Source: ZLKRG08 sp046091905
Lineage (GTDB): Bacteria; Actinomycetota; Actinomycetes; Nanopelagicales; Nanopelagicaceae
NCBI GenBank assembly: GCA_046091905.1
Contig: JBJTCN010000020.1
Span: forward strand, 1 to 17,452
Direction: 5' to 3'
DNA length: 17,452 nucleotides
Below, piece by piece: positions 1 through 7,109 of the stretch. Position numbers and translations under genes: made by a program. The stretch's first letter is position 1, and every line of letters begins with the position of its first letter. The notes below the pieces were generated by a model. That model saw only the letters and a program-made list of their open reading frames with translations, had not been told where the DNA came from and did not search any database.

Positions 1-82
1 TTGCGGCTTGCGCAGCAGGTGCAATTACAGCTGTGGAAGCTACGAGCAGTGCGGCAAGAGCAACTGAGGTCTTACGAAACAT
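1..82 (-). CDS. Partial secreted protein of unknown function (5' end only)
   Basis: Only the first 27 codons lie in the window; the gene continues past the left edge. Reading leftwards from the ATG at 80-82, the peptide begins MFRKTSVALAALLV. It then runs through an alanine/valine-rich hydrophobic core to an AQA-A motif at about residues 24-27. This is a classic Sec signal peptide: basic n-region (R3, K4), hydrophobic h-region and AXA signal-peptidase I site. A consensus Shine-Dalgarno GGAGG (complement of 88-92) lies five bases before the ATG, so the start is well supported. The mature protein is outside the window, so its function cannot be named. The 123 bases between this start and the end of the SDR gene presumably carry its promoter, but no convincing -35/-10 pair is visible there. 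Confidence 0.75.
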   Translation of the reverse strand, partial: MFRKTSVALAALLVASTAVIAPAAQAA

Positions 83-205
83 TCTTTCCTCCAAGTTTGG
101 ATTCCAATATGCAAATTCAGCTCTCTTGGCTGATATTGCAATGGCTAAATCTTATTGGTTGCTGAGTAAAAACTTGGTAACGAAAACCTCGGAATGGCCT
201 GTGAG

Positions 206-967
206 TTATCGCTGCTTTCGACGGAATGAGAAGCCCGCTTTACGAACAAATGCACGTGGTGCGTAGCGCATGACCATATATAGGAAGCGATATTGGCGTC
301 CCGGAATAGAGATTGCTTTACCTAACTTTGCATCTTCCCAAGCCGTTATCACAACGTTATCTGCGTCAAGCCACAAAAATTTAGGCAACGAATCCATTCT
401 CATCTTTCCGCGTTGATGAAATTCAGTGTGTGTGAAACCTGGCGCTAATGAGGTTACTTTGACTGCAGTCTCTGCAAGTTCAGTATGAAGCGATTCAGAT
501 AGCACCATTAAATAAGATTTCATTGCAGAGTAATGACCACCAGTGATCCATGCTGCAACTGATGAAACATTGATAATAATTCCAGAGTTTCTATCTATCA
601 TTGATGGTAAAACAGCATGTGCAAGTCGCATCGGAGCTTCGCAAAGAATTTTCAATATTGCTATTTCATCTTTGATATCACTCTGGGTAAAACCTTTATT
701 TAATCCATATCCGGCGTTATTAATTAATACATCGATATCGCCGATATGAAGTCGCTGTTCAATTGAAGCGATGCCCGGTTCGGTCGTTAAATCGGCTGAA
801 ATAATCTCAACATTGCGATGATACTTATTTTGAAATTCGCCAGCCAAATGTTGCAGGCGTTCGGTGTCTCGCGCTGTAATAATCAAGTCATAACCTTCGC
901 GAGCCAGCAGGTTTGCAAAGTGCCAACCAATTCCAGAACTTGCACCAGTAACGAGCGCTTTCATCAT
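206..967 (-). CDS. Short-chain dehydrogenase/reductase (SDR family)
   Basis: A cytoplasmic NAD(P)-dependent oxidoreductase of the classical SDR fold, 253 residues, normal for the family. The cofactor glycine motif TGASSGIG is at about 7-14, the structural NNAG at 83-86, the catalytic serine in NVSS near 136, and the YxxxK pair (Y146, K150) in YSAMK. All active-site residues are present, so the enzyme should work; the substrate cannot be read from sequence. It is the last gene of a three-gene oxidoreductase operon. The TAG stop of the GMC oxidoreductase at 968-970 directly precedes the ATG at 965-967. A GGAGA ribosome site sits inside the end of the upstream gene. The second ATG (962-964) has slightly better spacing to it, so the true start may be one codon later. 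A role on the same metabolite as its operon partners is inference from context. Confidence 0.9.
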   Translation of the reverse strand: MMKALVTGASSGIGWHFANLLAREGYDLIITARDTERLQHLAGEFQNKYHRNVEIISADLTTEPGIASIEQRLHIGDIDVLINNAGYGLNKGFTQSDIKDEIAILKILCEAPMRLAHAVLPSMIDRNSGIIINVSSVAAWITGGHYSAMKSYLMVLSESLHTELAETAVKVTSLAPGFTHTEFHQRGKMRMDSLPKFLWLDADNVVITAWEDAKLGKAISIPGRQYRFLYMVMRYAPRAFVRKAGFSFRRKQR

Positions 968-2605
968 CTATCTCCACATCTTTGAAATTGGTTGGATTGG
1001 TGCTAAAACTTGATAAGGCTCTGATTGGGAAGGGCGTTGATCAGAACCTCCCTTATTAGGCCATAAAGAGAGAGCGCGCTCTGCTTGAGCTGTGATTGTT
1101 AAAGATGGATTTACTCCAAGGTTTGCAGTAATGGTGCTGCCATCAACGATATGAAGTGTTGGATAACCCCAAACTCGATGATACGGGTCGATGACGCCGC
1201 TTTCTTTTGAAGCGCCAATTACACAACCACCGGCAAAGTGAGCAGTAAATGGCGCACCAATTAAATTGCCGATATTGCCACCTGCGACACCACCATATTT
1301 TTTAGCAATGCGCTCTGCAACTTCATTTGCTTCAGGTATCCAAGTTGGATTTGGATTAGAGGAGTCATTTTTTGAGCTTAATTCTTTGAAACCAAATAGA
1401 TTTCGCTTTTCAAAGACCGTCACAGAACTATTTAGGTTTTGCATCACTAAAGCAATTACTGAACGTTCGCTCCATTTTCTGACATTTAATATTTTAAAGA
1501 TGAGAGTGGGTTGTTTAATTACGCTGGTGATCCATTGAATTGCACGGATACCCGCTTTGTCACTGCTTGTAGCAATGGTTTGTAATAATCCCATTGCATT
1601 GCTGCCTTTTCCATATCTAACGGGTTCTACGTGGGTATTTTTATTTGGATAAAAGGAAGAGGTGATTGAGGCACCTTCGGAAAAATCAATCTTATTTGTC
1701 GGCATAATTGCACCGACAAGAGATTCACTGTTTGTGCGAGATAACTTTCCTAGCGCATCGGAAAGTTTTAGATTTCCTTTTGCTTTCATTCGATGTAGGA
1801 GTCTTTGGGTATTAAATGCGCCAGCTGCCATGATTACCTGATCTGCTGTAATCTCCTTGGTAATTGGCAATAATTTTGATGAGTGCTTGATTTTGATATG
1901 CCATTTATTGTTTTCATTGAAGATTTCAGTGGCAGTGATTAACGGACGGATTTCTACCCCTAATTTCTCGGCAAAGTAGAGGTAATTTTTAACCAGAGTG
2001 TTCTTGGCATTATGTCGACAGCCAGTCATGCATTCACCACAGTTAATGCATGATTTTCTAGCTGGGCCAGCGCCATCAAAATATGGGTCCGGATGTACTT
2101 CGCCTTCTCGATCACCAAAATAAATTCCTAGTGGCGCCAAAGTAAAGGTATCTCCAACGCCCATTTCATTTGCAACTTCTTGCATCGCTCGATCACTATT
2201 TGAGAAAAATGGATTGATAGTTACACCTAACATTTTTCTTGCTAATTCATACCAAGGAGTTAATTCACGCTTCCAATCAGTGATTGCAGACCACTGGGGA
2301 TCATTGAAGTATTCATCTCCTGGTTGGTAGAGAGTATTTGCATACACTAAAGAACCACCACCAACGCCAGCGCCACAGAGAATAAATACATCTGGCAATT
2401 TATGTATTCGCTGAATTCCTTTTAAGCCGATGCGCGGCGCGAAAAGAAATTTATTTAACCGCCAAGATGTTTTTGGGAAATCCTTATCCTCAAAACGTGC
2501 GCCAGCTTCTAAGACACAAACTTGGTAACCTTTTTCAGCTAATCGAAGCGCAGCAACGGATCCACCAAAACCCGATCCAATTACCACCACATCGTAATGC
2601 GCCAT
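968..2605 (-). CDS. GMC-family FAD oxidoreductase, cholesterol-oxidase-like, with Cys4 motif
   Basis: A 545-residue flavoprotein of the glucose-methanol-choline oxidoreductase group. The ADP-binding motif GSGFGGSVAA begins at residue 10 and ends in an acidic LEAG near 35. A second FAD-contact segment, GAGVGGGSLVYAN, spans 78-90. The C-terminal GMC region has a histidine near 456 and VNPSLTITAQAER near 498-510, with N499 at the position often catalytic in this family. Cysteines 186, 189, 192 and 196 form CxxCxxCxxxC, a ferredoxin-like arrangement known in the long actinobacterial GMC/ChoD-like branch. It may bind an Fe-S cluster, which is inference. Such enzymes oxidise alcohols or sterols; the substrate is unknown here. 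No signal peptide or membrane helix is evident, so it is probably cytoplasmic or peripheral. The start overlaps the stop of the upstream saccharopine-dehydrogenase-like gene by one base (TAATG), implying translational coupling. Confidence 0.85.
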   Translation of the reverse strand: MAHYDVVVIGSGFGGSVAALRLAEKGYQVCVLEAGARFEDKDFPKTSWRLNKFLFAPRIGLKGIQRIHKLPDVFILCGAGVGGGSLVYANTLYQPGDEYFNDPQWSAITDWKRELTPWYELARKMLGVTINPFFSNSDRAMQEVANEMGVGDTFTLAPLGIYFGDREGEVHPDPYFDGAGPARKSCINCGECMTGCRHNAKNTLVKNYLYFAEKLGVEIRPLITATEIFNENNKWHIKIKHSSKLLPITKEITADQVIMAAGAFNTQRLLHRMKAKGNLKLSDALGKLSRTNSESLVGAIMPTNKIDFSEGASITSSFYPNKNTHVEPVRYGKGSNAMGLLQTIATSSDKAGIRAIQWITSVIKQPTLIFKILNVRKWSERSVIALVMQNLNSSVTVFEKRNLFGFKELSSKNDSSNPNPTWIPEANEVAERIAKKYGGVAGGNIGNLIGAPFTAHFAGGCVIGASKESGVIDPYHRVWGYPTLHIVDGSTITANLGVNPSLTITAQAERALSLWPNKGGSDQRPSQSEPYQVLAPIQPISKMWR

Positions 2606-3837
2606 TACGGCAAGATACCCTCAGTACTCTCTTCGCGGATAGTCCAAGAGGTGCCATATTCAGGTAATAAATCTAAGAAAGGCTTAGCATCAAACCATTC
2701 TGGTCCGTTAACACCTTCGGGTTTCCAAATTCCTTTTGAAATTAATTCCATTGCAATTACTGGAATAATTGCAGTCTGCCAGACCACAGCTTGATCCCCA
2801 TATTCCTGCATAGACCAATCGTTATCTACGACGTTATATATGTAGCAAGCGTATGGCTGCCCCTCTTTATTTAAGCCTTTTACTAGTACGCCGGCGCAAG
2901 TTTTACCGTGCATGCGATGACCAAGAGTTGCGGGATCAGGAAGTGATGCTGTAAGTAAGTCGCGTGGTGCAACAGATAAACCTTGCACATCAACATTCTC
3001 TTTGCGATCTAGTCCAAGCATGTGAATAGTTTTTAAAGTTGTAATGAACTGCGCACCAAGACCGTACTTGAAGTTAACTTTCTTAGCATCAACTTTCTGT
3101 GGAATTAAAACAACTTCTTCGTGCTCTACGTTCACACATTCAACTGCTCCAATTCCTTCAGGGAAGTCAAAGATTTCTAATTCGCTAAATGGCTCAGTGG
3201 TGTACCAACCGCGACCATCTTCCCAAACTAAAGGTGGGTTTAAACACTCTTCAATTGTGGTCCAAATTGAAAATGAGGGAGCAAATTCATATCCCTCTAC
3301 CACTAAATTTGAACCATCTAAAACCGTCATGGAATCAATTCGACTAAATAAATGATCGGATGCATATTTTGCAAAGACATCTGAAAGGCCAGGTTCGATA
3401 CCCATTCCTACTAGCGCATAAATCTTTCGCTCGCCCCAGTTCCAGTCACGTGCAAACTGTTCGTCACCTAACTTCACGCCAGTTTCTGTATATGGATAAT
3501 GTGGATGTGGACGAGAAAGCGACATCGCCATATCAATGTAGTTAGTGTTTTCAATTTCGCAAGCCAAGAAAATTGGCATTACATATCGAGGATCAACTGC
3601 GTTAATGACTACATCAGGCTGCGCTTTGCGAATTAATTCGCGAATATCTTCAAGTTCTGAAGCATTAACTTGCGCAGCAGAGAACCTAGGATCCTTAAGT
3701 CGTACCACTGCATCTTCGGCACGTGACAAAGTACGGTCAGCAATGACCATTGAGGTAATAAATTTCCTTCGTGATGCAATGTTGGCGATAGCACGTCCGA
3801 CTCCGCCAGCGCCGATCACCAGCGCTTTCATTCCCAT
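2605..3837 (-). CDS. Saccharopine dehydrogenase-family oxidoreductase
   Basis: A 410-residue protein with an N-terminal Rossmann domain: MGMKALVIGAGGVGRAIA carries the GAGGVG dinucleotide motif at 9-14. The rest resembles the saccharopine dehydrogenase / carboxynorspermidine dehydrogenase superfamily. Features include a GMGIEPGLSDVFA segment near 140 that typically follows the cofactor domain, and a C-terminal PFLDLLPEYGTSW-like end. Family members form or cleave N-(carboxyalkyl)amino acids such as saccharopine or carboxynorspermidine. The exact reaction cannot be read here, and no carboxynorspermidine decarboxylase or lysine gene is adjacent. It is the first gene of the minus-strand operon with the GMC and SDR genes. 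Translation could start at 3837 or at the second Met two codons later. A GGAG lies rather far (about 11 bases) upstream of the first ATG, so initiation may be moderate. Confidence 0.8.
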   Translation of the reverse strand: MGMKALVIGAGGVGRAIANIASRRKFITSMVIADRTLSRAEDAVVRLKDPRFSAAQVNASELEDIRELIRKAQPDVVINAVDPRYVMPIFLACEIENTNYIDMAMSLSRPHPHYPYTETGVKLGDEQFARDWNWGERKIYALVGMGIEPGLSDVFAKYASDHLFSRIDSMTVLDGSNLVVEGYEFAPSFSIWTTIEECLNPPLVWEDGRGWYTTEPFSELEIFDFPEGIGAVECVNVEHEEVVLIPQKVDAKKVNFKYGLGAQFITTLKTIHMLGLDRKENVDVQGLSVAPRDLLTASLPDPATLGHRMHGKTCAGVLVKGLNKEGQPYACYIYNVVDNDWSMQEYGDQAVVWQTAIIPVIAMELISKGIWKPEGVNGPEWFDAKPFLDLLPEYGTSWTIREESTEGILP

Positions 3838-3874
3838 GAGTAAATCAACTCCGTTAGTTTCGATTAATATTTAC

Positions 3875-3880
3875 TTTATA
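3875..3880 (-). promoter_or_regulatory. Candidate -10 element for the oxidoreductase operon
   Basis: The minus strand reads TATAAA here, five of six matches to TATAAT, about 38 bases before the ATG of the saccharopine-dehydrogenase-like gene. No good -35 hexamer is found 16-18 bases upstream. The gap from 3838 to 3937 is the only substantial non-coding space before this operon, so its promoter should lie there. The assignment rests on position and one hexamer only. Confidence 0.25.
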
Positions 3881-3937
3881 AGCTATTAATCAGTTAAGTT
3901 GAGTCTACCTGAGGCCTTGAAAAAAGGCATCTTGCAA

Positions 3938-4010
3938 GTCTCTGTAGCTCAGTGGATAGAGCAACCGCCTCCTAAGCGGTAGGTCGCCGGTTCAACTCCG
4001 GCCAGGGACA
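3938..4010 (+). tRNA. tRNA-Arg, anticodon CCU
   Basis: A complete 73-base cloverleaf can be drawn. The acceptor stem GTCTCTG (3938-3944) pairs with CAGGGAC (4003-4009), with one G-T pair, and A4010 is the discriminator. The D stem is GCTC (3947-3950) with GAGC (3959-3962). The anticodon stem is ACCGC (3964-3968) with GCGGT (3976-3980). The seven-base loop holds anticodon CCT at 3971-3973, reading the AGG arginine codon. The T stem is GCCGG (3986-3990) with CCGGC (3998-4002) around loop TTCAACT. The CCA end is not encoded, because the bases after A4010 are CTT. It stands alone between two minus-strand genes, and no convincing promoter or terminator was recognised for it. Confidence 0.97.
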
Positions 4011-4031
4011 CTTAAAAAATTAGGAAGATTA

Positions 4032-6137
4032 TCAATGATCCAAGGTGTATTTCTTCAAGAACTTTGGACCCCACCAATTTCGCTCGCCAAAAAGTCGCAT
4101 TAAAGCTGGGACCAAAAGTGCGCGAATTAAAGTGGCATCTAGCAGAATTGCAAAGGCGGTGCCAAAGCCCATCATTTTGATGGCAGTTACGCCACTGGTC
4201 ATAAAAGCTGCGAATACCGCAGCTAACAAGACAGCGGCAGCGGTAATGATGCGTGCTGATCTTTGTAGACCAACTGCAACTGATTCAATATTGCTACGAC
4301 CAGCAAAATGTTCTTCTTTAATTCTAGATAGCAAAAAGAGTTCGTAGTCCATAGATAATCCAAAGACCACAACTGCAACCAAAATAGTGGAACCAGTATC
4401 TAGCGTGCCAGTTACCGTGAAATCTCCAACCAACCATTTCAAATGGCCATCAATAAATATCCAAGTAAGTGCACCTAAGGTTGCGCCAAGTGAGAGCATA
4501 TTTAGCAGCACTGCTTTGATTGGCAAAATTACCGAACCAGTAAAGATGAAGATCAAAACCAAAACACTTATGGTGATCCAAAGTAGCGCCCATGGAAGTG
4601 CTTTGGCGGTGCCATCTTGTGAGTCGGTGTAATCCGCAGCCACACCACCAACCATCGTTCCCTTAGGCGAATTTAAATCGCGAACTCGATGAATTAGATC
4701 TGCTGCTTCTGGTGTTCTAGAACCCATTGATTGAATTGCTTGAATGCGAATCGCATCACCAGCTGTAAATGGTGAAACGCGCACAATTCCCTCGGTGTTC
4801 TTAAGGTCAGCTACATATTTATTTAAAACTTTTTCGCTTACATTCTTAGCGCCACCAGGAATCAAAATTTCAATTGGACTACTTTCTTGACCTGGGAAAC
4901 GGGTAGCCATTACTTGATATGCAACGGCAGCTTTATCTGACTTTGGCAGTACTCGAGCATCAACTTGTGAGAATGCCACATTCTTAATAGGAGCGGCAAT
5001 TGCGGCGAGAATTAAAATGGAAAGTAAAACTACTGATACTGGGCGGCGCATTACAAAACGTGCGGTATGCGCCCATCGACCATCTGATTTTGGTGTGATT
5101 GCCGATTTTCTAACTACAAATTTATCGACCCGGTGTCCAAGTAACATCATCAAGGCAGGAAGTGGAAATATGGCGGAGATAATCGCGATAATCACAACGG
5201 ATACACCCGCATAACCGAAAGACTTTAAGAAAGATTGCGGAAAGACCACCATTGATCCCAAAGTAACTGCCACCGTCAAGCCAGAATAGAAAACAGTCTT
5301 ACCAGCAGTCTTAACTGTGGTGATCACTGCATCCGCAACTTCTTTGCCATGGTGCAACTCTTCTCGGAATCTATTGACCATAATTAATGAATAATCGATT
5401 CCTAGACCCAATCCGATACCAGTTACTAGATTAAGTGCGAAAACGCTTACATTTGTAAATTTTGTAATTAGGTAGAGCAAGAAGAATGCGCCTAAGATTG
5501 AGAATAGCCCTACAAATAATGGCATGGCAGAGGCCACGATTGCGCCAAAGACAATAATTAAAAGAATAAAGGTAAGTGGAATTGAAATAGATTCAGCAAT
5601 TGCTAAATCTTTTGAGATTCTGCCATTAATTGCGGAGGTAATTACGCCATTTCCACTGGCATAAACTCGGAGTGACTTGTATTCACCATCAAATTTTGTC
5701 TGTATTTCTTTACCAATTTTTCCAACTTTAGCGAAGTCATCTGATTCAGTATAAATAAGTAGATAGGCCGCGTTTCCATCTTTAGAAACTAATGTTGGTT
5801 GGTTGCCAGAAGTCCAATAAGAAAGTGTGGATTTAACACCTGGGACTGCAGCCACTTCTTTTTCAAGTGAGAGTGCGTCACTTACTACGGTTGGGTCATT
5901 GACTGATTTTGTCTGACCATCAACTACGAGAATTACTCCAGCGCCACGAGTCTTTAAATTCTCTTTGAAGTAGTTCCAAACTTTCATAGATTCGCTATTT
6001 GGATCTGAATATCCACCTGAATCGAGACTTCCAAAGACAGATAATCCGATTCCGCCTGCGGCAAGCATCGAAATCACAAAGGTAACAAGCACTAACTTGC
6101 TACGACGTACTGCCAGGCGACCTAACTTCTCGAACAT
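4032..6137 (-). CDS. MMPL/RND-family membrane transporter
   Basis: A 701-residue inner-membrane protein of the MMPL branch of the RND superfamily. One transmembrane helix near residues 15-37 is followed by a large extracytoplasmic loop (about 40-175) and a block of helices to about 350. The second half repeats this layout, a typical 12-helix RND duplication. The proton-relay Asp-Tyr pairs known from MmpL proteins are present twice: D248-Y249 in GLGIDYS and D597-Y598 in GLSMDYE. The family exports lipids, hydrophobic compounds or drugs; the cargo here is unknown. The start is the ATG at 6135-6137 because AGGAGA (complement of 6141-6146) sits three bases before it. A longer reading from a TTG at 6158 merely translates the ribosome site. 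The gene is transcribed alone, divergently from a small ORF at 6180. Confidence 0.9.
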   Translation of the reverse strand: MFEKLGRLAVRRSKLVLVTFVISMLAAGGIGLSVFGSLDSGGYSDPNSESMKVWNYFKENLKTRGAGVILVVDGQTKSVNDPTVVSDALSLEKEVAAVPGVKSTLSYWTSGNQPTLVSKDGNAAYLLIYTESDDFAKVGKIGKEIQTKFDGEYKSLRVYASGNGVITSAINGRISKDLAIAESISIPLTFILLIIVFGAIVASAMPLFVGLFSILGAFFLLYLITKFTNVSVFALNLVTGIGLGLGIDYSLIMVNRFREELHHGKEVADAVITTVKTAGKTVFYSGLTVAVTLGSMVVFPQSFLKSFGYAGVSVVIIAIISAIFPLPALMMLLGHRVDKFVVRKSAITPKSDGRWAHTARFVMRRPVSVVLLSILILAAIAAPIKNVAFSQVDARVLPKSDKAAVAYQVMATRFPGQESSPIEILIPGGAKNVSEKVLNKYVADLKNTEGIVRVSPFTAGDAIRIQAIQSMGSRTPEAADLIHRVRDLNSPKGTMVGGVAADYTDSQDGTAKALPWALLWITISVLVLIFIFTGSVILPIKAVLLNMLSLGATLGALTWIFIDGHLKWLVGDFTVTGTLDTGSTILVAVVVFGLSMDYELFLLSRIKEEHFAGRSNIESVAVGLQRSARIITAAAVLLAAVFAAFMTSGVTAIKMMGFGTAFAILLDATLIRALLVPALMRLFGERNWWGPKFLKKYTLDH

Positions 6138-6165
6138 TCTTCTCCTATAGCTATCCAATTGCTGT

Positions 6166-6171
6166 TCTATA
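6166..6171 (-). promoter_or_regulatory. Candidate -10 element for the MMPL gene
   Basis: The minus strand reads TATAGA here, about 28 bases before the MMPL ATG, leaving room for a short leader carrying the AGGAGA site. It overlaps the plus-strand TATAAT at 6168-6173. No clear -35 was found. Confidence 0.35.
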
Positions 6172-6173
6172 AT
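6168..6173 (+). promoter_or_regulatory. -10 element (TATAAT) of a leaderless small ORF
   Basis: A perfect TATAAT is followed by exactly six bases (TCGAGT) and then the ATG at 6180. That spacing puts the transcription start on the A of the start codon, the usual geometry of actinobacterial leaderless mRNAs. No -35 match is visible at the usual distance, which is common for such promoters. Confidence 0.55.
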
Positions 6174-6179
6174 TCGAGT

Positions 6180-6293
6180 ATGAGTAACCTTTGGCCCGAA
6201 GTTACATCTGATGAGATAGATCCAGATGAAGCTTCAGAGAGTGCAAAACGAGACGCTGAAATCAAGCGCGATGTTCCGCCACACCATGGTTAA
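6180..6293 (+). CDS. Small acidic protein of unknown function (37 residues)
   Basis: This short ORF fills the gap between the MMPL and FmdB genes. The product starts MSNLWPEVTSDE and ends VPPHHG. It is hydrophilic and acidic in its first half, with a charged middle (SAKRDAEIKRD), and has no membrane segment, cysteine or signal peptide. It is supported by the TATAAT box placed six bases before the ATG, by an otherwise unexplained gap exactly its size, and by a stop (6291-6293) interlocking with the fmdB stop (6290-6292) as in true convergent neighbours. Against it: the short length, no Shine-Dalgarno, and no family that I can name with certainty. Small actinobacterial proteins ending in PPHH seem familiar, but that is memory only and needs a search. 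Confidence 0.55.
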   Translation: MSNLWPEVTSDEIDPDEASESAKRDAEIKRDVPPHHG

Positions 6294-6481
6294 TCAGACT
6301 TTTTTAGCGCTGAATCTGTTTTATAGAAACCAGAACCTTTAAAAACAACTCCAACGTTTGAGTAAATTTTCTTTACTTCATCATTGCATATTGGGCAATG
6401 CTTTAATGGCTCGTCTGAGAAAGACTGAAATTGCTCAAATTGGTGCCCACACGAGGTGCACTCGTATTGGTACGTCGGCAT
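6290..6481 (-). CDS. FmdB-family zinc-ribbon protein, Ruc (Rv0991c) homologue
   Basis: A 63-residue protein starting MPTYQYECTSCG, with a four-cysteine zinc ribbon (C8, C11, C29, C32) and the conserved NVGVVFKGSGFYKTD segment at about 42-56. That layout closely resembles mycobacterial Rv0991c (Ruc), a redox-regulated chaperone that prevents protein aggregation when oxidised and releases zinc. Ruc carries a long serine-rich disordered tail that is important for its activity. Here the protein ends about eight residues after the conserved core (SALKKSD), so the tail is absent. An AAGGAG ribosome site (complement of 6487-6492) lies five bases before the ATG, supporting the start. In mycobacteria the gene lies next to 5-formyl-THF cyclo-ligase; here copC-copD separates them. 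A chaperone role is inferred from homology and is uncertain without the tail. Confidence 0.85.
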   Translation of the reverse strand: MPTYQYECTSCGHQFEQFQSFSDEPLKHCPICNDEVKKIYSNVGVVFKGSGFYKTDSALKKSD

Positions 6482-6589
6482 TCCAACTCCTTCTATATAG
6501 ATTTCTATGAAAAGTTATTAAAAACGCTAGTTTGCTACTAGAAGTAAAGTGTAGAGAAGTGAGAGTATTACCGCGAATTGGGAGGTCAT

Positions 6590-7108
6590 ATGCGCACCCT
6601 ACGGGCGTTATTTGCGGCACTTTTATTTTCTTGGTTGGCAATCTCTTCTGCGCAAGCTAATTCACTAACTGGAACCTCCCCAATAAGTGGCGCCATCCTT
6701 TCTACCGCTCCAAATTCCGTGACCTTAACTACGGAAGCCCCGCTTGCAGCAATGGGAAGCGAAGTTACTGTGACTGATCCCAAAGGCACACGCGTAGATG
6801 ATGGTGCGCTCACTGTAGATGGAAATAACGCAGTAGTTGGATTATTGGCACTAACTGAAAAAGGAATTTACCAAGTCCAATATTCATTAATAACGGATAA
6901 TGATGTTCCGCTTACTGGTATTTACACATTTACCTTTAATGCACCAGAGAAAATCACTACCCCAAAGCCAACCGCTACCAAAGATGCCGAAATTCAAAAC
7001 AAGAGCGCATTTGGTACTACTGTGTTTGTGCTTTTAGTCGGGGTAGCGGCAATAGTAGTTGCGATTGGATTAGTACTTTACGGTCGCAAGTTATATAACG
7101 AGCGATAA
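6590..7108 (+). CDS. CopC-domain secreted, membrane-anchored protein lacking copper ligands
   Basis: The 172-residue product has a signal peptide (basic MRTLR, hydrophobic core to about residue 20, AQA cleavage motif near 20-22). A CopC-like beta domain follows (TSPISGAILSTAP, then GIYTFTF near 110), then a proline/threonine-rich linker, one transmembrane helix near 140-162 and a short basic tail. CopC normally binds Cu(II) through the mature N-terminal histidine and a histidine in a DGHP-type motif. Here the mature end begins near N-S-L and the second site reads DNDVP. The mature part contains no histidine or cysteine at all. The start is the ATG at 6590, with GGGAGG just upstream; an in-frame TTG at 6578 lies before that site. 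It is followed one base after its stop by the CopD-CtaG gene, indicating an operon. Copper binding is therefore doubtful, though a structural partner role remains possible. Confidence 0.85.
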   Translation: MRTLRALFAALLFSWLAISSAQANSLTGTSPISGAILSTAPNSVTLTTEAPLAAMGSEVTVTDPKGTRVDDGALTVDGNNAVVGLLALTEKGIYQVQYSLITDNDVPLTGIYTFTFNAPEKITTPKPTATKDAEIQNKSAFGTTVFVLLVGVAAIVVAIGLVLYGRKLYNER

Positions 7109-7109
7109 A

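Noticed and set aside
100..205. Promoter for the partial secreted protein gene (minus-strand TAAGAT)
   Set aside because: No -35 at an acceptable distance and several equally weak hexamers; no single choice is justified.
33..266. Plus-strand ORF of 77 codons at the left edge
   Set aside because: It overlaps the signal-peptide gene and the end of the SDR gene on the other strand, its codon pattern is unlike the neighbours, and it has no ribosome site.
3914..3928. Small stem-loop GCCTT-GAAAA-AAGGC just before the tRNA
   Set aside because: Five base pairs only, no T run on either side. It cannot be called a terminator and has no clear link to either neighbour.
6138..6158. N-terminal extension of the MMPL protein from a TTG
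   Set aside because: The extra seven codons contain the AGGAGA ribosome site for the downstream ATG, so they are leader rather than protein.
6527..6541. Perfect five-base inverted repeat CTAGT/ACTAG between fmdB and copC
   Set aside because: Short AT-rich palindromes like this occur often by chance, and no regulator gene is adjacent to suggest an operator.
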